Part shown: in pieces, positions 1 through 8,280 of the stretch
How positions within the stretch are numbered: the stretch's first letter is position 1
Layout: each line of letters begins with the position of its first letter
Made by a program: the position numbers and the translations under genes
The notes under the pieces: generated by a model
The model's database searches: none
What the model was told of the DNA's origin: nothing
Seen by the model: only the letters and a program-made list of their open reading frames with translations
Assembly (NCBI RefSeq): GCF_003610785.1
Contig: NZ_RAQQ01000021.1
Coordinates: 1-64,000, forward strand
Direction: 5' to 3'
Length of the DNA stretch: 64,000 nt
Origin: Micromonospora globbae
Lineage (GTDB): Bacteria; Actinomycetota; Actinomycetes; Mycobacteriales; Micromonosporaceae

Positions 1-7
1 CGATAGA

Positions 8-124
8 GTTACGGCGGTCATGGCGGAGGGGAAACGCCCGGTCACATTCCGAACCCGGAAGCTAAGCCCTCCAGCGCCGATGGTACTGCACTCGTGAGGG
101 TGTGGGAGAGTAGGACGCCGCCGG
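8..124 (+). rRNA. rrf: 5S ribosomal RNA
   Basis: The segment has the standard actinobacterial 5S layout. The 5' end (gttacggcgg) pairs with the 3' end (cgccgccgga), and the conserved internal block around gaacccggaagctaag is present. The length of about 117 nt is normal. It is the last gene of an rRNA operon whose 23S lies to the left of the window. The exact end nucleotides could be off by one or two. Confidence 0.96.
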
Positions 125-135
125 ACAACTTTTCC

Positions 136-170
136 AATCGAGGGCCGCCCCAATGGGTCGGCCCTCGATT
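136..170 (+). terminator. rRNA operon terminator hairpin
   Basis: A perfect 12-bp stem (aatcgagggccg at 136-147 with cggccctcgatt at 159-170) closes an 11-nt loop directly after the 5S gene. No long T tract follows, which is common for actinobacterial terminators. Confidence 0.85.
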
Positions 171-211
171 GCGTGGCGCCGCTGATGGCGCAATGAGGAA
201 GGATGTACCCC

Positions 212-2653
212 GTGAGTTCAGGACCGCAGGGCGGCGACCGCCCCCGTCGATACGACGACCGCAGTGAGCGGTCGGGCGGGCGCGACCGGGCGCCGCGGCG
301 CGACGACCGCGATCGGCCGCCGTATCGCGGAGACCGGGACGACCGCGGCGGCCCCCGCCGCGAGGGCGGCTTCCGCGGGGACCGTGACCAGGGCTTCCGC
401 GGCGGCGACCGTCGCGAGGGCGGCTTCCGCGGCGACCAGCCGCAGGGTTACCGCGACGGCGGCTTCCGCGGCGGTGACCGCGAGCGCGGCGACCGTGGTG
501 GTTTCCGGTCCGGTGAACGCCGCGGCGAGGGCTACCGGGGCGACCGTGAGGGCTTCCGCGGCGGTGACCGCCGTGAGGGCGGCTTCCGGGACCGCGAGGG
601 TTCCCGTGGCGGCGACCGTGAGCGCGGCTACCGTGGCGGCGACCGGTCCGGCGGGTTCCGCGCCGGTGACCGTCCGGGCGGCTTCCGCGCGGCGGACCGC
701 GACGCGGACTTCCGCGGTGGTGACCGTGAGGGCTTCCGCGGCGGTGAGCGCCGCGGCGGCGGGTTCCGCGACGGCGACCGCGGTGAGCGGCCGTCCCGTG
801 GCGGCGACCGCGAGGGATACCGCGGTGACCGCCGCGAGGGCGGCTTCCGTGAGCGCCGCGAGGGTGGCTTCCGTGGGGACCGCGAGGGCTTCCGCGGCGG
901 TGACCGGCGTGAGGGCGGCACCCGTGAGGGCGGCTTCCGCGAGGGCCGGCGCGACGGTGGCTTCCGTGACGGTGAGCGCGGCCAGGGCGGCTTCCGCGGG
1001 CGCGACCGCGACGGCGGTTTCCGGGACCGCGAGGGTGACCGCGAGCGCGGCCACCGCGGCGGTGAGCGCCGCGAGGGCGGCTTCCGCGGTGACCGTGAGG
1101 GCTTCCGCGGCGGTGACCGGGGCGGCAGGGACGAGCGTGGCTTCCGCGGTGGCGACCGCGAGGGCGGCTACCAGGGCGGTGGGCGCCGTGAGGGCGGCTA
1201 CCGGGGCGACCGGGAGCAGGGCTTCCGTGGCGACCGCGAGGGCTTCCGTGGCGGCGACCGCCGCGAGGGCGGGTTCCGCGAGCGCCGTGAGGGCGGCGGC
1301 TTCCGCGCCGGTGACCGTGAGGGCTTCCGTGGCGGCGACCGCCGCGAGGGTGGCTTCCGTGAGCGCCGTGACGGTGGTTTCCGTGGGGACCGTGAGGGCT
1401 TCCGTGGCGGCGACCGCCGCGAGGGCGGGTTCCGCGAGCGCCGCGAGGGCGGCTACCGGGGCGAGGAGCGCCCGAAGCGGGACGACGAGCGCCGGTTCGA
1501 GGAGCGCCGGCGTGAGGGCGGTGCCGCCGAGCGGGAGGACGGGCGGACCGCCGCGCCGGCGCTGCCGGACGAGATCGTCGCGACCGACCTCGACAAGGAC
1601 GTGCGCGCCGAACTGTTGTCGCTGGCCAAGCCGGTCGCCGAAACCGTCGCGCGGCACCTGGTGGCCACCGGCCAGCTGATCGACGAGGACCCGGCCGAGG
1701 CGCTGGCGCACGCGCTGGCCGCCCGCCGGCTGGCCTCGCGGATCGCCTCCGTGCGGGAGGCGGTGGGCCTCGCCGCGTACCACGCGGGGGAGTGGCAGAC
1801 CGCGATCGCCGAGTTGCGGACGTACCACCGGATGACCGGCCTGCAGAGCCACCTCGCGGTGATCGCCGACAGCGAGCGCGCGCTCGGCCGCCCGGAGCGG
1901 GCCATCGACCTGTACCGCGGCGCGGACCGTGACGCGCTCGACCCGGCCACCTCCATCGAGCTGCTGATCGTCGCGGCCGGCGCGCGCGGCGACCTCGGCC
2001 AGAAGGACGCCGCCGTCGCGATGCTCCAGGTGCGCGAGCTGACCAGCGACGCCGCCGAGCCGTGGGCGGCGCGGTTGCGCTACGCGTACGCCGACGCGCT
2101 GCTCGCGGTCGGCCGCCGTGACGAGGCCCGGGAGTGGTTCTCCCGCGCCGCCGAGGTGGACGTCGACGGCGAGACCGACGCGGCCGAGCGCCTGCTGGAG
2201 CTCGACGGTGTGGTCATCGAGGGCGACGACGAGGACGAGGAGTCGGTCGAGGAGATCGCCGCCGGCCCCGGGGCGCCGGGTGCGGTGCCGGCCCGGCCGG
2301 AGTTCGTGAGCGGCGACGAGCCCGACGCCGGCGCCGACGAGGAGGCCGACGCCGGCTCCCGCGCCGACGGGGAGACGGGCGACGGAAACGCGCCGGCCGA
2401 GGACGAGCCCGCGCCGACGGCCGACACCGGGGTCGCCGGGCCCGCCACGGCCGACACGGACACGGAGGCCACCGACGCCGACACGGCGGCCGTGGACGCC
2501 GGCGGAGCCGACGAGGGGCAGCCGGAGGCGTACGCGGGGGCCGACCCGGACGACATCGCCGGCCGGGGCGGCCCGGACGACCCGGACCTGCGGGCGCGGG
2601 CCGGTGCCGAGGAGCCGGCGGACGACGGCGAGACGGGGCCGGTCGCCCGGTGA
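212..2653 (+). CDS. Gly/Arg-repeat (RGG-like) protein with TPR-like middle and acidic tail
   Basis: The protein is about 813 aa in three zones. Roughly residues 1-420 are low-complexity Gly/Arg/Asp repeats built from GFRGGDR, REGGFR and ERREGG units. Residues about 440-660 are alanine-rich paired helices resembling tetratricopeptide repeats (for example LAAYHAGEWQTAIAEL). The last 160 or so residues are strongly acidic and rich in Glu, Asp and Ala. An in-frame ATG at 203 abuts the GAGGAAGG ribosome site, so the GTG at 212, at normal spacing, is the likelier start. The stop overlaps the next gene by 4 bp, suggesting co-translation with the HAD phosphatase. RGG repeats usually bind RNA and TPRs bind protein, and the gene follows an rRNA operon. 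A role in RNA or ribosome biology is inference; the function is unknown. Confidence 0.85.
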   Translation: MSSGPQGGDRPRRYDDRSERSGGRDRAPRRDDRDRPPYRGDRDDRGGPRREGGFRGDRDQGFRGGDRREGGFRGDQPQGYRDGGFRGGDRERGDRGGFRSGERRGEGYRGDREGFRGGDRREGGFRDREGSRGGDRERGYRGGDRSGGFRAGDRPGGFRAADRDADFRGGDREGFRGGERRGGGFRDGDRGERPSRGGDREGYRGDRREGGFRERREGGFRGDREGFRGGDRREGGTREGGFREGRRDGGFRDGERGQGGFRGRDRDGGFRDREGDRERGHRGGERREGGFRGDREGFRGGDRGGRDERGFRGGDREGGYQGGGRREGGYRGDREQGFRGDREGFRGGDRREGGFRERREGGGFRAGDREGFRGGDRREGGFRERRDGGFRGDREGFRGGDRREGGFRERREGGYRGEERPKRDDERRFEERRREGGAAEREDGRTAAPALPDEIVATDLDKDVRAELLSLAKPVAETVARHLVATGQLIDEDPAEALAHALAARRLASRIASVREAVGLAAYHAGEWQTAIAELRTYHRMTGLQSHLAVIADSERALGRPERAIDLYRGADRDALDPATSIELLIVAAGARGDLGQKDAAVAMLQVRELTSDAAEPWAARLRYAYADALLAVGRRDEAREWFSRAAEVDVDGETDAAERLLELDGVVIEGDDEDEESVEEIAAGPGAPGAVPARPEFVSGDEPDAGADEEADAGSRADGETGDGNAPAEDEPAPTADTGVAGPATADTDTEATDADTAAVDAGGADEGQPEAYAGADPDDIAGRGGPDDPDLRARAGAEEPADDGETGPVAR
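344..1480 (+). repeat. Coding minisatellite-like Gly/Arg repeats
   Basis: Short units such as gagggcttccgcggcggtgacc recur in imperfect tandem and higher-order arrays throughout this part of the gene. All keep the reading frame, which implies selection on the peptide. Long spurious open frames on both strands result from the repeats. Copy number is probably variable between strains. Confidence 0.85.
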
Positions 2654-3669
2654 GCGCGGACGGCCCGGAGCGGCTGGTCGACGGGTACGCCCAGGTCGTC
2701 TTCGACCTGGACGGTGTGATCTACCTGATCGACCGGCCCATCCCCGGCGCCGTGGAGGCGGTCGGCCGGCTGCACGCCGAGGGGCGGGCCGTCGCGTACG
2801 CCACGAACAACGCCTCCCGCCGGTCGAGCCAGGTCGCCGACCTGCTCACCGGCATGGGGGTGCCGGCCCGCCCGGACGAGGTGCTCACCAGCGCGGCGGC
2901 GGCCGCCGAACTGCTCCGGGACCGGCTGCCGGCCGGCGCCCCGGTGCTGGTGGTCGGCGCCGAGGCGTTGCGCGCCGAGATCGCCGCCGTCGGCCTCACC
3001 CCCGTCGACCGCGCGGACGACGGACCGCGGGCGGTGGTGCAGGGGTACGGGCCGCAGGTCGGCTGGACCGACCTCGCCGAGGCGACGGTGGCCGTCCGGG
3101 CCGGGGCCACCTGGATCGCCACGAACACCGACCGGACCCTGCCGAGCGGCCGGGGACCGCTGCCCGGCAACGGCGCGCTGGTGGCCGTGCTGCGGACGGC
3201 GCTCGGCCGCGACCCCGACGTCGTCGTCGGCAAGCCGGAGCCGGCGCTGTTCGCCACGGCCGCGCGCCGTGTCGAGGGGGGTCGGACGCTGGTGGTGGGC
3301 GACCGGCTGGACACCGACATCGAGGGCGCCCGGCGGGCCCGGCTGGACAGCCTGCTCGTGCTCACCGGCGTCAGCGACGTACCCGAGCTGCTCGCCGCCG
3401 GGCCGGATCGGCGGCCCACCTTCGTCGCGCGGGACCTGGCCGGGCTCTTCGACCCGGCGGCCGTGGTGCGGGTGCCCGGCCCGCCGGACGCCGGCGGCTG
3501 GTCGGTGACCGCCCACGACGGGGGCCTGGAGCTAACGGGCAGCGGCAGTCCGCTCGACGCGCTCGCCGCGCTCTGCGCCGCCGCGTGGTCGACGACGGCG
3601 GTGCCGCCGGTGCGGGCCGGCTCGCCGGACGCCGCGCGGGCGCTGGCCGCGCTCGGCCTGCCCGCCTGA
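2650..3669 (+). CDS. HAD-IIA family (NagD-like) phosphatase
   Basis: The 339-aa protein starts at a GTG overlapping the previous stop. Motif I is VFDLDGVIYL near residues 16-25. TNNAS (motif II) follows at about 50, a conserved lysine in VVVGKPEPALF is motif III, and VVGDRLDTDIEGA is motif IV. This is the order of the NagD/PGP-like type IIA HAD hydrolases, which remove phosphate from small phospho-metabolites in the cytoplasm. The substrate cannot be read from sequence. A C-terminal extension of about 80 residues after the HAD core is unassigned. The stop codon TGA lies in the target duplication of the adjacent IS, so the gene is intact. Confidence 0.9.
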   Translation: MSADGPERLVDGYAQVVFDLDGVIYLIDRPIPGAVEAVGRLHAEGRAVAYATNNASRRSSQVADLLTGMGVPARPDEVLTSAAAAAELLRDRLPAGAPVLVVGAEALRAEIAAVGLTPVDRADDGPRAVVQGYGPQVGWTDLAEATVAVRAGATWIATNTDRTLPSGRGPLPGNGALVAVLRTALGRDPDVVVGKPEPALFATAARRVEGGRTLVVGDRLDTDIEGARRARLDSLLVLTGVSDVPELLAAGPDRRPTFVARDLAGLFDPAAVVRVPGPPDAGGWSVTAHDGGLELTGSGSPLDALAALCAAAWSTTAVPPVRAGSPDAARALAALGLPA

Positions 3670-4671
3670 GAGAGTGTTGGGTAACCGACCGGTGACAAGC
3701 TGAAGCCGTTTGGGGCGGGTCGGTGTGTCGTGATCCCTTAAAGGATCATCCCCGCTGATCATGGCGAGTTTGTGAGGACTGACCCGACCGGCGGGGATGA
3801 CGTCCGCCGAGCTTACCCGTGCGCGTTGACCGACGACATGTGGCAGGAGGTGTCGGCGCGGCTGCCGGTACGGGATCCGCGCCGGGGTGGCCGGCCGCTG
3901 GTGTACGACCAGCGGCTGATCATCGACACCATCCTGTATGTGCTGGTCGCTGGGTGTTCGTGGCGGATGGTGCCGCATGATCTGGCGCCGTGGGATGCGG
4001 CCTATCGGTGGTTCCGGCGGTGGAGCGTGCTGGGCGTGTGGGACCAGATCCACGACGCCCTGCGCGACGCGGTACGTGCCGCCGAGGGCCGTGACCGGCA
4101 GCCGTCAGCGGCGGTGCTGGACGCGCAGTCGGCGAAGTCGTCCTGCGGTGGGCAGCAGATCGGCTTCGATGCCGGCAAGAAGGTCCGTGGCCGTAAGCGG
4201 CATCTGCTGGTGGACACAGGCGGGCTGCTGCTGGCCTGCGTGGTGCACTCGGCCAGCATCCAGGACCGGGCCGGCGCGAAACTCGTCCTGACCGGCATCA
4301 CGGCCCGCTACCCGCACATCGGCCTGATTTGGGCTGATGGCGGCTACGCCAACGTCGTCGATTCCAGCCTGATCGACTGGGCTCGGTCCGAGCTGGGCGT
4401 CACCCTGCAGATCGTCAAACGCAACGACGATGTCAAAGGCTTCCAGGTCCTGCCACGCCGCTGGGTCGTGGAGCGCACACTGGGCTGGCTGTCGCGCTGC
4501 CGGCGCCTGGACCGCGACTACGAGCGGCTCCCCTCCAACAGCAGCGCATTCATCAAGATCGCCCTGATCAGACTGATGGCCGCCCGCCTCGCCGGCCAGC
4601 AGACGCGGTACCACAACATCCGAGCGGAGGCGGCCTGACCGACCGCCACCCCTCAATTACCCAACACTCTC
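3670..4671 (+). mobile_element. Complete IS5-family insertion sequence
   Basis: The 15-bp terminal inverted repeats gagagtgttgggtaa (3670-3684) and ttacccaacactctc (4657-4671) are perfect. They are flanked by a 3-bp duplication TGA (3667-3669 and 4672-4674), which fits the TNA targets of the IS1031 subgroup. The 1,002-bp element carries one uninterrupted transposase gene. Perfect ends and an intact gene suggest recent insertion. Joining the flanks restores the short palindrome cccgcctgagcggg, so the insertion split a small hairpin at the end of the HAD gene. Confidence 0.93.
3772..4638 (+). CDS. IS5-family transposase (intact)
   Basis: The DDE transposase is 288 aa from the GTG at 3772; a slightly shorter start near LTDDMWQEV is also possible. 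Catalytic acidic residues sit in VLDAQSAKS, IWADGGY and VERTLGWLSR, the last in the Y-(2)-R-(3)-E region typical of IS5/IS1031 enzymes. It would cut and join the 15-bp ends of its own element. No frameshift or stop is seen, so it is probably active. It is unlike the broken IS5-type copy at 40.6-41.7 kb. Confidence 0.92.
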   Translation: MRTDPTGGDDVRRAYPCALTDDMWQEVSARLPVRDPRRGGRPLVYDQRLIIDTILYVLVAGCSWRMVPHDLAPWDAAYRWFRRWSVLGVWDQIHDALRDAVRAAEGRDRQPSAAVLDAQSAKSSCGGQQIGFDAGKKVRGRKRHLLVDTGGLLLACVVHSASIQDRAGAKLVLTGITARYPHIGLIWADGGYANVVDSSLIDWARSELGVTLQIVKRNDDVKGFQVLPRRWVVERTLGWLSRCRRLDRDYERLPSNSSAFIKIALIRLMAARLAGQQTRYHNIRAEAA

Positions 4672-4689
4672 TGAGCGGGAGCAGCCGGT

Positions 4690-5028
4690 TCAGAGCAGCT
4701 TGCGGAGCTTCATCAGGTCGAACGGGTTCGCCTTGATCGAGACTCGGCGCGAGGCCACCGCCCGGGCGATGTCGAGTTCGCCCCGCACCAGTGCCACGAG
4801 GTCGTCGCTGCTGGTGCTCATCGCGATCTTGGCCTTGGGGTCGTCGCCGTCGGTGAGGTCGACGAGCCGACCGTCGGTGAGGCGGCCGTGGAAGGCGGTG
4901 TCGAGGTCGGTGATCCGGCAGGCGAGGGTGCGGTCCAGGTCGACCCGTTCGCGTACGGTCTCCGCGTTGCGGTCCAGCCGGGCGGCGAGCTCCTGCAACG
5001 CCTGCCGACACTCGTCCACGCTGGCCAC
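4690..5028 (-). CDS. SCP2 sterol-binding-domain-like small protein
   Basis: The 112-aa protein starts at a GTG (5028) with a strong GGAGG site a few bases upstream. Upstream in-frame sequence is Arg-rich and unlikely to be translated. The pattern VDLDRTLACRITDLDTAFHGRLTDGRLVDLTDG, read in parts, followed by KAKIAMSTSSDDLVALV and a C-terminal NPFDLMKLRKLL resembles SCP-2-like lipid-binding proteins of actinobacteria. Such proteins bind hydrophobic ligands in the cytoplasm, but the ligand here is unknown. It is divergent from the next gene, with 115 bp between their starts. Confidence 0.7.
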   Translation of the reverse strand: MASVDECRQALQELAARLDRNAETVRERVDLDRTLACRITDLDTAFHGRLTDGRLVDLTDGDDPKAKIAMSTSSDDLVALVRGELDIARAVASRRVSIKANPFDLMKLRKLL

Positions 5029-5143
5029 CCGTCGCCTCCTCACCGTCGAGCCACGCCGTCCTCGGCACCGTACCGCACGGGGCCGTCGGCGGGGCCGGTA
5101 GCGTGAGACCTGCACATCCCCCGCACCGCGGAAGGACTCAGGC

Positions 5144-5896
5144 ATGCAGGACGCGTGGCGCGCCTACCTCGAGCTGGCCATGGGCCTGACGGAGGCGCCG
5201 CGGAAGAAGGCCCAGGACGCCGTACGCCGGCTCGTCGGCTCCGGCGGCGCGACCGCCGCCCAGCTCCAGGCGCTCGCCGAGGAACTCCTCTCCACCAGCG
5301 CGGCGAACCGTGAGGCGCTGACCAAGCTCGTCCGCTTCGAGGTCGACCGGGCGCTCGGCGCGGTCGGGTTGGCCACGGCCGAGGAGGTCGCCGAGCTGAC
5401 CCGCCGGGTGCAGGACCTGGAGCGGCAGCTGCGCGAGGCGCGATCGGCCGCTCCCCGGGCCGCCGGCACGGCGCCGGGGGCCACCACGGGCCGTCCCGCC
5501 GGGGCGGAACCGGCCGGCCCACCGTCGACTCCCGCTCCGGTGACCGCGACCCAGGGCGGCGCGGCGGCCTCCGGGAGGCCGGCCGGCCCGGCCGCGGAGG
5601 CCGGGAAGCGGGAGGGGAAGCCCGGGGAGCCGGGCGGACCCGCCGAGGCCGGCCCGGAGGCGTCCACCGGCACGCTCTCCGCCCCGGTCGCCACGCCGCC
5701 GGCGAAGAAGGCGGTGGCCAAGAAGGCCGTCGCCAAGAAGGCCGTGGCGAAGAAGGCGGTCGCGAAGAAGGCCGAGCCCGGCAAGGCCGTGGCCCGCCGC
5801 TCACCGGGAACGCTGAGCCCCACCGACGGGGCGGCCGAGCCGGCCCGTCCGCCGAAGAAGGCGGCCCGCAAGCAGCAGCCGGGAGGCGGCGAGTGA
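5144..5896 (+). CDS. Phasin-like protein with Lys/Ala histone-like repeat tail
   Basis: The 250-aa protein begins with a helical domain (about residues 1-95: WRAYLELAMGLTEAPRKKAQDAV, LTKLVRFEVDRALG, LTRRVQDLERQL) that resembles the phasin/PhaI type and could form a coiled coil. A Pro/Ala/Gly linker follows, then four tandem KKAVA units and a KKAEP unit near residues 188-212. Such tails resemble histone H1 and bind DNA or polyphosphate. GGAAGGA lies upstream of the ATG. It may link granules or DNA to a partner protein, but the role is inferred from composition only. Confidence 0.75.
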   Translation: MQDAWRAYLELAMGLTEAPRKKAQDAVRRLVGSGGATAAQLQALAEELLSTSAANREALTKLVRFEVDRALGAVGLATAEEVAELTRRVQDLERQLREARSAAPRAAGTAPGATTGRPAGAEPAGPPSTPAPVTATQGGAAASGRPAGPAAEAGKREGKPGEPGGPAEAGPEASTGTLSAPVATPPAKKAVAKKAVAKKAVAKKAVAKKAEPGKAVARRSPGTLSPTDGAAEPARPPKKAARKQQPGGGE

Positions 5897-5927
5897 CCCG
5901 CCCGCCCGCCGCCGGGGGGTGCCGGCC

Positions 5928-6236
5928 GTGACCGGCCCGTACCGTCCCGGCCCGCCGCCCGGCAGCGCGCCGGCGCCGCGGCCGGGTCCACCGCCGGGCG
6001 CCGCCGCCCCACGGCCCGGCCCGCCGCCCGGTGGCATGGCGCCGAGCCGTCCGGGGCCGCGTCCCGGTCCGCCGCCGCTCCCCGACGACATCGAGGGGGA
6101 GGGGCACCCGGCGGTCGACGCCGCCGTGCAGGCGATGATCAACGCGGCCTCGCTGTCGCCCGCCGACCAGATCGCCCAGTACGAGGCGGCGTACGAGACG
6201 CTGCGCGAGACGCTCGCCTCCATCGACCAGACCTGA
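5928..6236 (+). CDS. Small Pro-rich conserved protein
   Basis: The protein is 102 aa from the GTG at 5928, which has a GGGGGG run 8 nt upstream; a GTG at 5919 is in frame but lacks a site. The first half is repeats of RPGPPPG type. The second half is a short helical domain (DDIEGEGHPAVDAAVQAM, LSPADQIAQYEAAYETL). It lies 31 bp after the phasin-like gene and 13 bp before tlyA and is probably co-transcribed with both. The function is unknown. Confidence 0.7.
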   Translation: MTGPYRPGPPPGSAPAPRPGPPPGAAAPRPGPPPGGMAPSRPGPRPGPPPLPDDIEGEGHPAVDAAVQAMINAASLSPADQIAQYEAAYETLRETLASIDQT

Positions 6237-6249
6237 CACCGGAGACCGC

Positions 6250-7101
6250 ATGGCACGTCGCAACCGGCTCGACGCGGAGCTCGTCCGCCGTGGGTTGGCC
6301 CGCTCCCGCGAGCAGGCCGCCGCGCTGGTGGAGGCCGGCCGGGTCCAGCTGCGCGGGGTGCCGGCCCGCAAGCCGGCCGCGATGGTCGACCCGGCCGACG
6401 CGCTGCTGGTCACCGGCGAGGACCCGACCTCGGAGTACGTCTCCCGGGGCGGTCACAAGCTGGCCGGCGCGCTGGACGCGTTCGCCGGGCTGGCCGTGGC
6501 CGGGCGGCGCTGCCTGGACGCCGGCGCGTCGACCGGCGGCTTCACCGACGTGCTGCTGCGCGCCGGCGCCGCCGAGGTGGTCGCCGTGGACGTCGGCTAC
6601 GGCCAGCTCGCCTGGGCGCTGCGCACCGACGACCGGGTCCGGGTGTTCGAGCGCACCAACGTCCGCTCCCTCACGCCGGAGCAGATCGGCGGGCCCGTCG
6701 ACCTGACCGTGGCGGACCTGTCGTTCATCTCGCTGCGGCTGGTGCTTCCGGCCCTGGCCGGCTGCACGCGGCCCGACGGTGACCTGGCGCTGATGGTGAA
6801 GCCGCAGTTCGAGGTCGGCAAGGAGCGCGTCGGCGCCGGCGGTGTGGTCCGCGACCCGCAGTTGCGCGCCGAGGCGGTGCTCGACGTGGCGGCCGCCGCC
6901 GCGCAGCTCGGGCTGGGCCTCGCCGACGTGGCCGCGAGCCCGTTGCCCGGGCCGAGCGGCAACGTCGAGTTCTTCGTATGGTTACGCCGGGACGCGCCAC
7001 CGGCGGACCCGCAGCGGGTGCGGACGGTGGTCGCGGCCGGGCCGCGGGGCCCGGTGGAGTCCGGGGGCGTGCCGGACGCGGCGGAGGAGGTCGCAGGGTG
7101 A
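6250..7101 (+). CDS. tlyA: TlyA rRNA (cytidine-2'-O)-methyltransferase
   Basis: The 283-aa protein has an N-terminal S4 RNA-binding domain (about 1-62: RLDAELVRRGLARSREQAA). An FtsJ-type methyltransferase follows, with the SAM loop LDAGASTGGFTD near residues 90-101, then VDVGYGQLAW, ADLSFISLRL and LMVKPQFEVGKE. In mycobacteria TlyA methylates 16S and 23S rRNA at the subunit interface and its loss gives capreomycin resistance. Order and length match the family. The next real gene is nadK. Confidence 0.95.
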   Translation: MARRNRLDAELVRRGLARSREQAAALVEAGRVQLRGVPARKPAAMVDPADALLVTGEDPTSEYVSRGGHKLAGALDAFAGLAVAGRRCLDAGASTGGFTDVLLRAGAAEVVAVDVGYGQLAWALRTDDRVRVFERTNVRSLTPEQIGGPVDLTVADLSFISLRLVLPALAGCTRPDGDLALMVKPQFEVGKERVGAGGVVRDPQLRAEAVLDVAAAAAQLGLGLADVAASPLPGPSGNVEFFVWLRRDAPPADPQRVRTVVAAGPRGPVESGGVPDAAEEVAG

Positions 7102-7183
7102 GTGCGAGCAGCGTGCGTGGCGTGGTGGGCCGCGCGGGGGCGGGTGCCGGCGTGCGGCGTCGCGCCGTGGTGAGGCGGCCCCG

Positions 7184-8068
7184 GTGACCCGGACCGCGCT
7201 GCTGGTCACCCACACCGGCCGCCGGCGCAGCACCGAGCACGCCCGCACCGTCGCCGCCGACCTGATCGCCGCCGGCTTCGAGGTGCGTGTGGTCGCCGAG
7301 GAGGCCGAGGACCTCGACCTGCCCGGCGTCGTGCCGGTCAGCGGGCCGGAGGCGGCCGAGGGCGCCGAGATCGTCTTCGCGCTGGGCGGGGACGGCACGT
7401 TCCTGCGCGCGGCGGAGCTGGCGCGGCCGGTCAAGGTGCCGCTGCTCGGCATCAACCTCGGCAAGGTCGGTTTCCTCGCCGAGGCGGAGATCGGCGACGT
7501 CGACAGCGCCGTGCGGGACGTGGTGGCCCGCAACTACACGGTGGACGAGCGGCTCACGCTCGACGTCACGGCCGAGTTCGACGGCGGCCCGACCATCGAG
7601 TCGTGGGCGCTCAACGAGATCAGCGTCGAGAAGGGGGAGCGGGCCCAGATGCTCGAACTCCTCGTCGACGTGGACGACCGGCCACTGTCCCGGTACGGCT
7701 GCGACGGGGTGGTCTGCGCCACGCCCACCGGCTCCACGGCGTACGCCTTCTCCGGCGGCGGCCCGGTGGTGTGGCCGGAGGTGGAGGCGCTGCTCCTCGT
7801 GCCGATCAGCGCCCACGCGCTGTTCAGCCGGCCGCTGGTCACCGCGCCGACCTCGACGATCACCATCACGGTGGACCCGTTCACCACCCTCGCCGTGTTG
7901 TCCTGCGACGGGCGCCGGGTCTACGACCTGCCGCCCGGCGCTCGCGTGACGGTGCGCCGTGGCGCGTTGCCGGTGCGGGTCGTCCGGCTGCGGGACCGCC
8001 CGTTCACCGACCGGCTGGTGGCCAAGTTCGATCTGCCTGTGCACGGCTGGCGTGGGTCGCGCCGCTGA
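7184..8068 (+). CDS. nadK: NAD kinase
   Basis: The 294-aa protein starts at the GTG at 7184, 8 nt after a weak GAGG. It phosphorylates NAD to NADP in the cytoplasm. The GGDG motif (LGGDGTFLRAAE, near residue 68) and the NE motif (NEISVEKG, near 143) are present. The glycine-rich DGVVCATPTGSTAYAFS and ISAHALFSRPL segments complete the signature. Upstream is tlyA and downstream of the region is recN, the usual actinobacterial tlyA-nadK-recN order, here interrupted by the subtilase and its regulator. Confidence 0.95.
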   Translation: MTRTALLVTHTGRRRSTEHARTVAADLIAAGFEVRVVAEEAEDLDLPGVVPVSGPEAAEGAEIVFALGGDGTFLRAAELARPVKVPLLGINLGKVGFLAEAEIGDVDSAVRDVVARNYTVDERLTLDVTAEFDGGPTIESWALNEISVEKGERAQMLELLVDVDDRPLSRYGCDGVVCATPTGSTAYAFSGGGPVVWPEVEALLLVPISAHALFSRPLVTAPTSTITITVDPFTTLAVLSCDGRRVYDLPPGARVTVRRGALPVRVVRLRDRPFTDRLVAKFDLPVHGWRGSRR

Positions 8069-8102
8069 CCGCGCGTCCCTCGCGCCGCTGACCGCGCGTC
8101 CC
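8057..8102 (+). repeat. 23-bp perfect tandem duplication over the nadK stop
   Basis: Positions 8057-8079 and 8080-8102 are identical (tcgcgccgctgaccgcgcgt plus ccc). The first copy contains the nadK stop codon, and the second sits in the 3' trailer. It looks like a slippage duplication that left the protein unchanged. Confidence 0.9.
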
Positions 8103-8280
8103 GTCCACCCGCTGGAAACCCGCCGGACGCCCGCCCGGACGTTCCTCGTCGCCGCGTGTCCACCTGGCGACATGTCGCCGGTGCGGCGTGCCTCAGCTAG
8201 TGACCACCCGGTGATCTCCGTCGCAGACTCCCAACGGTCGCCCCCGAGGGCGCCCACCTGGAGTAGAGGAGCTGCAACGC

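Noticed and set aside
344..1480. Possible CRISPR-like array
   Set aside because: Units are coding, uneven and lack regular unique spacers.
218..1852. Long open frames on the minus strand and in other plus frames over the Gly/Arg repeat
   Set aside because: They are by-products of a GC-rich repeat. Their translations are Ala/Val/Thr or Arg/Ser monotony, and the plus frame at 212 has the ribosome site and a folded domain.
7098..7187. 29-codon Arg-rich ORF overlapping the tlyA stop and nadK start
   Set aside because: It overlaps at GTGA but has only low-complexity Arg/Ala/Gly content and no own ribosome site. It is probably leader sequence of nadK.
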